DNA of 64,000 bases from Pleurodeles waltl (Eukaryota > Chordata > Amphibia > Caudata > Salamandridae). Below, one piece after another: positions 55,483-64,000 of the stretch (the first letter of the stretch is position 1; each line of letters starts with the position of its first letter). The position numbers and the translations under genes are program-made. The stretch is taken from positions 28,858,238-28,922,237 of the forward strand of contig NC_090447.1 in NCBI RefSeq assembly GCF_031143425.1, read 5' to 3'. The notes beneath the pieces are model-generated. The model saw only the letters and a list, made by a program, of their open reading frames with translations. It was not told where the DNA came from and searched no databases.

Positions 55483-58262
55483 TGTAGGAAAGTACCCTCT
55501 TTTTGGCATTGGTACCCCAGCTTTTTGCCTGCTGTCAGTGTGTTTTGACCATTTTGACTGGGATCCTGCTAACCAGGATCCCAGTGATTGTGCTCTCTCC
55601 CTCTAAATTTGGTGGCTTAGGACTTTGCATACCCCACAATTGGCATACTGGTGCCCCCATATAAGTCCCTAGTATTTGGTACTTAGTTACCCATAGCATT
55701 GGGGCACCAGGGGTTCCCCATGGGCTGCAGCATGCATTGTGCCACCCATGGGACCCCATGCAAATTGTGTCTGCAGGCCTGCGTGAAAAGGTGCATGCAC
55801 CCTTTTACTACAGGTCACTGCACTAGGTCACTGTAAGTCACCCCTATGATAGGCCCTCCTAGCCCAGAGGACAGGGTGAAGGTACCTCTGTGTGAGAGCA
55901 CCCATGCAGGAGCAGAGGTGCCCCTATGAACTCCAGCTCCATTACACTGGACTTCATAAGTCCGGGGAAGCCATTTTACCTGTGTACTGGACACAGATGA
56001 CTGACTACCTGTGTCCGGCTGCATAATGATAACTCCGATCCTGGGCATGTTTGGTATCAAACATGTCAGAATCATACACCATACTGTTGCCAGTATTGGT
56101 TGTATGATTCTATGCACTCTGAGGGCTCCTTACAGGACCCCCAGCATTGCTCCTACCAGTATTCTGGGGGTTTCCAGGCTGCCTGCACTTCTGCCCCCAC
56201 CCCCCAGACAGGTTTATGCCCTCCTGCTGCCTGCCAGCTCAGACACAGGAAGGCATAGCAAAGGATTTCCTGTGGGCGAGGGAGGTAACACCCTCTCCCT
56301 TGGAAACAGGTGTTACATGGCTTGGGAGGGGTATTCTGTGCAGGGAACATTTGGTGCGTTCCTTGAATAAACCGGTTTGCACCAGTCCAGGGACCTCCGG
56401 TCAATGCTCCGGCATAAAACTGGAGGAAGGAAAGGGGAGTGATTGCTCCCCTGTCCATCACCACCCCAGGGGTGCTGTCCAGAGCTCCTCCAAATGGCCA
56501 CTCAATTCTGCCATCTTGAAACCAAGATGTGCAGAGGCCTCTGGGAGCATCTGAGTGGCCAGGTCAAGCAGGTGGCATCACAGACCCCTCTTGATAGGTG
56601 GTCAGCTTACTAGGTGACCACACCCCCTTTGAGGGTTATTTAGGGACTCCCTTTAGAGTGGGTCCCCAGATTCGACGTGCAAGATTCCACCAGGACTCCT
56701 CTGCATTGGTTACTTCATCTTCTGGCCACCGGAAACACAACTGGACTCTTCAGGAACTGACAATCTGCAACTCAAGCGATGACTCCGCTTTGCGACATTG
56801 TTTCTCTGGCTCCTTCCAGCAACTGCAACATTTCCCCAGCTGTGCATCCTCTGAGGTCAGCTAGACTTAAGCCTGCACCAAGAAGCAAGAAGGACTTTGC
56901 CTTGGAGTGATGGAGTCACTCCCCTGCATCTGCAGACACCAACTGCAACGACGTCCAGCTGTGTGGATCTCCTCTCCTGTGGAACTCCATGGATCCTGCA
57001 TCCCAGGTGGTGCTCTGCAGTAATCCCCTTGGTCCTCTCTGCCAGCTGTCCAACTTGGGAGACAGTAAGCCCTTGCCTTTCCTTGCAGGACAGTCCCCTG
57101 TGTACTGTGACTCTTGCAGCTACCAAGGCTTGTTTGCTCCTGCTCCAAGGGGTCTTGTACTTCATCCTGCCAAGCGCAGTCTCCTCTCTGCTGCTCCAGC
57201 GACGCGGGACTCCTTTTCAGGTGTGCTAGCTGGGCCTTACTGTGACTTACTGTGCCTGCTGCCAGTGGGTTGTCCGTGGAAGCTGTGACTGTCTCTCCCT
57301 AATGCTGAGGGTCACCACGGACTCCACTCCCTGGGTCGAGTCCCCTAGGCCTTGCTGGTCCTCCTCAGCCGTCCAACTCTTCTTTTGCTTCTCTGGCATT
57401 TGCCAAGGCTTGCTGGTGGTTCTCCTGCACCACTGACCATCTGCGACCCGACAACCGATGTGGAACACCAGCTGCACCACTCCAAGGACTCCTCTTCGGC
57501 TCCTTGGCTCCACACCTGGTCTTCTTCCCTCCTCAACCTGGTTCTGCATCCACAGAAAGGTGGGTAGTGGCTCCTGCCCCCACTGGACACTCCATTGTGG
57601 ACTGGTTCTCTGGCCCTGTCTTTTGCAGGTCCTTTTCTACTGGAATCCACCTTTAGTTTCTTCCTGTCTGGTCTTGTTTTTGTACAATCCTTTTCTAAGT
57701 CCTCCTGTTAGTCCTTGAGATAATCTTTGGTCTCCTGGTCGCTAGGGGTCACTCTGGTACTCACCTCTTGGGGTTCCTAGTTTCTCCAGCTCCTCTCTAA
57801 TAATTCCACATCCTCTGGTGGGGAACTGTATCTCGCATTCCACTTTCTTAGTATATGGTTTGGTCCTCCCTTGGGGCCCTTTCTATTTTTACTAAGTATT
57901 GCCAACGCTTGTTGCCTTTATGCTATTTGCCGATTGCTATTGTAAATATAATTAGCATGTACTTTCCTCCAGTTGGGGGACCTGCCTAAAAGTATTTTAG
58001 TGTTGTGTTACTATAATCAAGTACCTTTATTTTTGTAACACTGTGTAATTCTTTCATGTTTGACAAGTTGCTGTGTGACCGTAGTGGTATTGCATAAGCT
58101 TTGCATGTCTCCTAGATAAGTCTTGGTTGCTCATCCACAGCTACCTCTAGAGAGCCCTGGCTTCCTAGACACTGCCTACACTTCACTAATAGGGGATACC
58201 GGGACCTGGTATAAGGTGATAACACCATAGGTGTCCACCACACACCAGGCCAGGCTCCTACA
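55483..58262 (+). mobile_element. TGT...ACA-terminated element, family X copy 3
   Basis: It begins TGTAGGAAAGTACCC and ends CAGGCTCCTACA, with TGTAGGA as inverted end on both sides. The left part shares GCTAACCAGGATCCCAGTG and CAGCATGCATTGTGCCAC with copy 2. Flanking bases are CATTC and CCTTT, so a duplication is not supported. The interior, 56600-57750, is CT-rich; frames there overlap on both strands and no domain is seen. Length is 2,780 bp. Confidence 0.65.
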
Positions 58263-58904
58263 CCTTTTTGCTGTAGTGCTTTTGTCCTGTCTCCGGTATT
58301 GCTTCTCTGTCTGGTAGTGTAATACGTGTCTTCCTTGTTTTGTCCTGTTTTTTGCCCTTGTTTTTCTGTTATTATAGTGCTTGCCTTGCCCCATAATGTT
58401 GTAGCACTGTCCTTGTTTGTCTGGTACTGCAGTGCTTGTCTTCCTCGTTTTGTCCGGTTTCGTTGCTGCCTCTGCCTTCCACCACATAGTCCTGTAATCC
58501 CCCCGGTCCCCTGCCTCCTTTTTCCCGCTGTTTCCCTCTCCCATGTGCTTTTCCCGCCCACCTTCCACTGTGCCCCACCCCCCCCAGGACCTACTTAATG
58601 GTGGCCACTATGCGACCATGCAGCGGGCACGCACACTGGTGGCGCCAAAGGCAAGTCTGTCTGCTCCCGTTGGAGCCTGGACCACGTCCAGCACCACAAC
58701 GCCTGGACCAACAGCCCTCCACTGATACACCCCTGATGAGACCCCGAACACAGACTGCAGCATCGCCTGGCCTTGGTCCACAAAAGGCCCCTTTTCCTGC
58801 CACAACTGCCACTTCTCCTGCAATGTAGGAACCACTGATACCCCCACACAGAGGACCTCCAGCCACAAACCACAACTCCACCGCGCCCTACTGATCGTCC
58901 GATT
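58263..58904. other. unassigned stretch before LINE copy
   Basis: Repeated TGTCCTGT...TGCTTGTCTTCCT phrases near 58290-58450 give a loose tandem of about 110 bp. The right part may be the 5' region of the LINE that follows. Confidence 0.35.
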
Positions 58905-60040
58905 GCTCTGAAAACATGCCATAGAGATCTGGGGCACCATCACCACCCTATCTCCCAACTTTATGTTCATCACAGATACCTGGCTCACCCCCGCATCTAC
59001 TCCAGACATTGCCTTAGCGACGCCCCCGGATACAAGATGCTCCACCGTGACCGTTCCAACAGACACAGCGGAGGCATCGCCATCATACAAAAGGACTCAT
59101 TCCACTGCATCCCCACGGACGAAGACACCACACTGATTATGGAACACCTCAACTTCCAGATCAAACTGGATGCCAACACCACCATAAAATGAACCCTTGC
59201 CTACAGACCTCTGGGTCCCAGCCCCAAATTCTGCAATACCATACCAGACTTCATCGCCCCCGCCGGCTGTCGATTCCAACCACTACATCTTCCTAAGGGA
59301 TCTGAACTTCCACCTAGAAGACCCGAACAATGCCAGCTTCACCTCACTCCTCAAAAACATGAGCATCATTGGCCTCCCTCAGCTGGTCATTGCCCCCACC
59401 CACAGTGCAGGACACAGACTGGACTCCCATCATCTCCACCAGTGACAAAGCCAAATTCTCCCACACCACCGAGGTAACATGGACCGACCACAACATCGTA
59501 CACTTCACCATCAACCTACTACACAAAGTCCCAACACGACCCCCCACCCTCTCTCGCTGCAAATGGGGAAAAGTCACTGCAAACTCCTGGATCATCGCCC
59601 TCAAGAACACCAGACCCAGCTTTGCAGACACCCTCGAACTACGCGTTCAGAATGTTTCCAACTTGCTAACATCTGCAGCCAACACCGTAGCTCCCCTGAA
59701 AAGCACCACCAGCAATAAACCCACCAAACAAGCCACATGGTTCACCCCCAAACTCCGGACTCTCAAACAACATTGCAGGAAACAAGAGAGACACTGCTGC
59801 TCCAACAAGACCCATGCGAACCTCGACTCCTTCAGGACTGCCCTCAAGGCATTCCACCTCCGACTCAGGGACACCAAGAAAGCACTCACCACATGCATCA
59901 AAGCTAGCACCAACCACGCCAGAGAACTCTTCAACATTGTCAGAGAATTCTCCTGCCCCTCCTCTCCGATGAACACAGACCATCCCAAACCCCCTGCGAC
60001 AAGCTACTGGACTACTTCCACCACAAAATTCCATGGTAAG
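58905..60040 (+). mobile_element. L2/CR1-like LINE, 5' part only
   Basis: Endonuclease blocks begin near 58918 (EIWGTITTLSPNFMFITDTW, close to the block at 32510) and continue in shifting frames (IFLRDLNFHLED near 59290). The frame 59369-60070 (233 codons) carries the end of the endonuclease domain and the linker before reverse transcriptase. Similarity stops near 60035, before the reverse transcriptase. LINEs normally lose their 5' end, so the missing 3' part points to a later deletion or rearrangement. Confidence 0.65.
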
Positions 60041-60070
60041 CTATTGATTTTGGCAATTAAGCATATCTAA
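59369..60070 (+). pseudogene. LINE endonuclease end and linker fragment
   Basis: The frame reads STSDKAKFSHTTEVTWTDHN near residue 30-45, a T-D-H-like block at the end of LINE endonucleases. It is followed by ATWFTPKLRTLKQHCRKQER and RTALKAFHLRLRDTKKALTT, the linker typical of the L2/CR1 group. The last 15 or so residues (after 60035) are outside the LINE. A frameshift separates it from the earlier endonuclease blocks. Confidence 0.7.
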
Positions 60071-61000
60071 TCTTTATTGCATTAATTGTGCCTTATTCCT
60101 TTTGTACTTCTTTTGAGAATTTTAACAGCATGTATTGTACATTTAGTAGAAAGATATTACTTCTTAGACAGATATTGATTTACAATAGTAGGTGCTCCTA
60201 ATTATGAAAACACAGTGAAGGTGAATATTGTGCAAAGGAGTGATAGTGTTATATACAATATTTACAGAAGGTGATTTAAGAACAATATGGACTTCCACAG
60301 GCTCCGTCAATCCAGGAAGCCCTGAAGTCACATAAAATTTATTTTACAATATAAATCCACATTCAGCTTTGTGTCGACGTTTCGACCCTGTATGTAGATA
60401 TAAATCAATAGTGGGTCATCATCAGGACTGGGGATTTTTTCTATTTGGTAGCACCTAAGGATTCCTGTCAGTAGTTAAGGTCTTCTGGTCAAAGGCATCT
60501 TCATGATCATTAGATTAAATTGAAACAACGATGTGGTGAAGTCAGGTCTATGGCTATCAAACATGATGTGATAAGTGATATTTCCCGGCTACAAGAATAG
60601 ACGGTAAAGACAGACAAACAAATATCGTGAGCCTCTCAGCTACCATTAATGCATGGCTGATTCTCGATCCAACCATACTGACAGTGCCTTACGAAGAACT
60701 GCACATTTTGGTTTGATAGCCATAGACCTGACTTCACCACATTGTGATAATAATGGGTTTAAGCCTGGCCATGAGGCAGAGCAAGGAAAACATTACTTTG
60801 ACACTGTAATGCAGTATAAAAGGTAGGAGTTGGGTCTCTCTCTCTCTCTTTCTCTACCACAGTCATCTTCATGGATAACCTAGCGCTATTACCTTTCTTG
60901 GCTTTTCACCGATATGCGATCTTCCATAACTTTCCCTTTAAAAACCCTCATTCGATTTGCATGAAACCAGAATGCCAGTAGGAAATCTTAGCAGAGATTT
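60041..61000. other. unassigned stretch with long perfect inverted repeat
   Basis: A 32-bp perfect inverted repeat has arms 60531-60562 and 60711-60742 around a 148-bp spacer. Near 60352, GTCGACGTTTCGACCCTG followed by TCATCATCAGGACTGG resembles the ends of Penelope-type elements as I remember them. A TC-rich microsatellite lies at 60834-60858. No gene. Confidence 0.5.
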
Positions 61001-61560
61001 AGGGATTGAATGGCAATGCTTACTGAACTGCCATCTCACCCATTAGGCAGGGCTAAACTGGGAACCCAAAGCAGCCCTGGCAAATTTTGTTAGACCAGCC
61101 CCCATAGGGTGCATAGTGAGCAAGCCTGACCACTACATTGGGTTTTAGGGGGTTCCCCCCCTCAAGAAAATTTTGAGGAAAATGGCAAAGTCACAGGTGC
61201 ATTCTACAACACATTTTACATTATATATTCAATTGTATTTGTTTTTAAAGCATAGTAAATGATGACCTTACAGTGCACCAGGATATGGCAATCTTTGTTG
61301 GGGCTCTTAAATGATTCCTTCCTCATCACCCTCTAACAGTGCATCTCATCTTTCCATAGCCCCTCTCTCACATGTATTTAAATTGTTTTATAGCGCCTGT
61401 CTAACCAGTGTAGGGTGTTGGAGCACTTTACGTCTCAAACATACACATACAGAGACAATGAATCATATGTGTGTAAATCAGTGTGTAGAAAATGTTATAT
61501 AAGACAAAGGTGACTACAAAGTGTAAGATTCACACGTCATCAGTAATTGTAGGCACATTT
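61000..61560. other. unassigned, hAT-like repeat fragment at left
   Basis: GGCAGGGCTAAACTGGGAACC to about 61190 (CCTCAAGAAAATTTTGAGG) looks like a hAT-type non-autonomous repeat and resembles part of 5860-5920. Beyond it nothing is recognised. Confidence 0.3.
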
Positions 61561-61564
61561 TAAG

Positions 61565-62637
61565 AGTGCTTGCTCTGGGGAGACGCTAGTTTACTTCAAG
61601 CCTACGTCTGGCCGCTCCTTCAAAGTTGCGTGTTTAACTTAAACACGCCTCCTTTCTCGGCTCCCCGGTCTCTCTGCACCAGCTGAGGCACGCCTTACAT
61701 GCGAAGGTTTTTGACAGCTTCTTCTTCCGTCACAGTTCTTTTTCATTGTCATTGCATCTTGGATGTACCTTAAAGTGAGTACTGTGTTACATCTCGTACA
61801 GTGGTACTTTGACCTAACAGTTTTCACTGGTTATGGATTCCGTTGCCCGGATTGGTACTAAGGATTGAATGCTCTTTCTTTAAATTTTACGTTATACTGG
61901 GTGTTGTGCATGTTATAGTTTATTTTCAATTTAACTTTTTATAACCTTGTGTTATCATAATTTATCATTATTTTTGCATGCTGCATATTACTTGTATGTG
62001 TTAAATACTTGTTTTTTACATCATGCAACAATCTATTGCTCCTCCTCCTCCTTTTGTTCCAAATCCTGCTTCTCCTGATGCTGATTGGGAACAGTGGAAG
62101 GAGGCGTTTGAAGCATATTTGGAGGCTTTGGAGGGTGAATCTTTCACCCACAAAAGGAAGTTCGGAATATTGAGGCATTGTTTAGGTAATGAGGGGCGGA
62201 AAAATTTTAAATATGTTCCTAAGGTGTCTGTTACAACGGATGCAGGCGAGGGTGATGGTATCGAAGATGCATACGAGACAGCCATTAAATCCTTGGACAC
62301 AAGATTCAAGAAGTGTAGAAATGTTACCTTGTAGAGACATCAATTCTACAAAATGGTCCAAGTCGAGGGCGAATCCGCAGCTAGCTATGTTGGAACTTTG
62401 AGACTACTGGCAGTCTCATGTGACTATAAAGAATTTGAGGAGGAAATGATCAAGGATCAACTTGTAGAAAAGACTAACAATAAGAAAGTACAGGAAGCGT
62501 TGTTATCCACACCTAATTTAACCCTTCAGAAGGCGTTGGAAATTGCTACCAGAATTGAAAGTACAGCTTCATTCATGGAACAAATGTCAATTTCAGAAAA
62601 TAAATCCCATCCTCGTCGCCACTGAAAGGATTCAAGG
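61565..62637 (+). mobile_element. Gypsy-like LTR retrotransposon, 5' part
   Basis: A gag-like gene at 62023-62625 is preceded by about 450 bp that could be the LTR and leader, with an AT-rich 3' part (61880-62020). LTR boundaries and a primer-binding site were not pinned down. The element stops near 62637, soon after the gag frame, so protease and pol are missing. Confidence 0.5.
62023..62625 (+). pseudogene. Gypsy-type gag, one stop
   Basis: Frame 62023-62334 (103 codons) starts MQQSIAPPPPFVPNPASPDA and continues DWEQWKEAFEAYLEALEGES, a typical opening of Gypsy gag capsids. It ends in a TAG stop near 62332, and the same reading is resumed from 62353 (frame 62353-62625): VEGESAASYVGTLRLLAVSC, EEEMIKDQLVEKTNNKKVQE, LTLQKALEIATRIES. 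This is the block order of a capsid C-terminal domain. Gag proteins form the particle around the element RNA. The zinc-knuckle region that should follow is absent. Only one stop interrupts about 200 codons, so the copy is not very old. Confidence 0.75.
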
Positions 62638-62639
62638 TC

Positions 62640-64000
62640 TTCGATTCCGAGTAAGTAATACAGCTTTTATTGAGTAAAAGAAATCCAGACAGCTCCTAAC
62701 TCCCGTCTTCCTTCCGCCGATCCTAGTTCCCCAACTGTCGTCCGTTACACCCATCCACCCCCCACATTCTACATTCCAAGAATCTTCACATCGGTTCCAC
62801 GGAACGAGGAACGATGGAAGGAGCCATACACAACACAAGCATTAACTCAGGATTACGAACAAGGCACAGTGGTTAGGGTTGACTTCACTAATAATGTATT
62901 TGTACACAAACAAACCTTTTTTAGCACAATAAGGATAATCAAAAACTGGGAGGAAGAGATAACTTTCTAACCTGTACTGTGCATTTTGCATGCAGCTGTT
63001 TGATGGCAGTTCATAGTTCACTGTGTTGGATTACTATTGTGATTTATGAACTGCACAGTAACAAAAGGATCTCTTTGACAAAAGTAGTATCCCACTGAGC
63101 ATTGCACATAAAATACTGTTCTGTGATCTGCATAGTACACGTTCTTTGCAGCAGTTATTATATTAACCCTCTGAGCTACCTTAGATAAGTCAAAACTGCT
63201 TCTAGACAAAGCTCTGATCCCTCTCCAGCAGGTACATTAACCACGAGAGTTATATTGGCTCTTTTATTGTTGCCTAAAAACTTTTGGAACACTGCAATGC
63301 TTTTAAAACTAATGAGCTGCTGTACTACAAAACAGCCCCCCAGTAACAAAAGCGACGCGAATCCCCCCTGACCCCATCCTATCCTCCCCCTCCCCCCCAC
63401 CCCCCCGGCTCGGGGAAACTCCGGACCTTGGCACTAGGCCGTGCAGCGTCAGCAGAGAGACCAACAGCTGAATGAAGGTGAAGAGTGAAATGAAATGTCA
63501 TGTCAGCAGAAAGCCGGGGTGTTACATAGCGTTAATAAGAAGAACCAGGACCTGACTTGCTTCACCAGAAAGACAAAAGACAGAAAGGGAACCCTGTCTG
63601 AGCCTGACGTACATGGCATGCGGGACAACTTGTTTTATGTAACCCAGCAGGCAGCATGATGTCGGCTGCACACTGTGCGTGGAATTTATTGTGATAGTGT
63701 TCCTCATCCAGCACATACTGTTATTGAAGCGCCTAGAAGCTGTTCGATTGCAAGTATAGATTAAGCACGACTGATCTCTATGTAATGCCTGCTATAACTT
63801 GTTATACATTTCTGTGCGTGCAGTCATTCATTTAGCTGCGACTGAGTCCTTCTTTTAGCTGCGATGGATTACCCGGGAAGGCATCTTTAGGAGGTAGGCA
63901 TGCTTTGCCAACCGCAACATGGCGGGTGCACCTGCTGCATCAGCTGTGGGCGAGCTGTCAGAGGGCACGAGAAAGACATCTCTCCGCCAAGCTCAACATG
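62640..64000. other. unassigned stretch
   Basis: No domain recognised. A C-rich tract at 63372-63408 (TCCTCCCCCTCCCCCCCACC) would form runs of G on the minus strand. The right end, 63880-64000, is moderately GC-rich and could start another feature beyond the window. Confidence 0.3.

Noticed and set aside
56147..57718. Overlapping Ser/Leu/Pro-rich frames in family X copy 3
   Set aside because: Open in many frames because of CT-rich composition; no conserved motif or clear preferred frame.

Overview
The window looks like a piece of a very large, repeat-rich amphibian genome. A salamander, and more specifically a pleurodeline newt such as Pleurodeles, is the best guess. The evidence is the mix of repeats: two DIRS-type retrotransposons, a Penelope-like element, L1-like and L2/CR1-like LINEs, Gypsy fragments, a spumavirus-like endogenous retrovirus, Harbinger-like MITEs, a piggyBac-like tandem array, and long TGT...ACA-terminated repeats that I recall as abundant in newts. 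That recollection was not checked by any search. No intact host protein-coding gene, rRNA, tRNA or CRISPR array was found, and almost every long open frame belongs to a decayed mobile element.

Layout. About 1.2-5.8 kb: minus-strand degraded retrovirus (RNase H, integrase, env-like membrane segment). 6.06-7.02 kb: solo LTR with a 5-bp target duplication. 7.5-8.5 kb: two adjacent MITEs. 8.5-9.06 kb: a GC-rich island with a weak exon candidate. 10.9-12.8 kb: interspersed repeats. 14.3-18.05 kb: a decayed minus-strand C2H2 zinc-finger array, cut in two by a 2,534-bp element flanked by GTGAT. 19.09-21.01 kb: Harbinger-like MITE containing a 5'-truncated L1-like LINE with a 17-bp duplication. 22.1-25.33 kb: a second copy of the TGT...ACA element family, carrying a 541-bp MITE built from a chain of hairpins. 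27.0-29.6 kb: minus-strand DIRS element. 31.52-32.30 kb: second solo LTR. 32.4-35.25 kb: L2/CR1-like LINE. 36.6-37.3 kb: Gypsy integrase fragment. 38.1-38.9 kb: unassigned coding-like remnant. 40.26-45.42 kb: a minisatellite split by a plus-strand DIRS element. 46.28-54.97 kb: piggyBac-like tandem array split by a 5,252-bp Penelope-like element. 55.48-58.26 kb: third TGT...ACA element. 58.9-60.04 kb: second LINE copy. 61.6-62.63 kb: Gypsy-like gag.

The sequences do not form an operon or pathway. What the window records well is insertion order. Several insertions can be undone exactly from their target duplications: removing the 14.87-17.40 kb element restores the 84-bp zinc-finger period, and removing the Penelope element restores the roughly 375-bp satellite period. 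The most unusual structures are the hairpin-chain MITE at 24743-25283 and the inverted duplication inside the Penelope reverse transcriptase. No convincing new multi-gene system is present.
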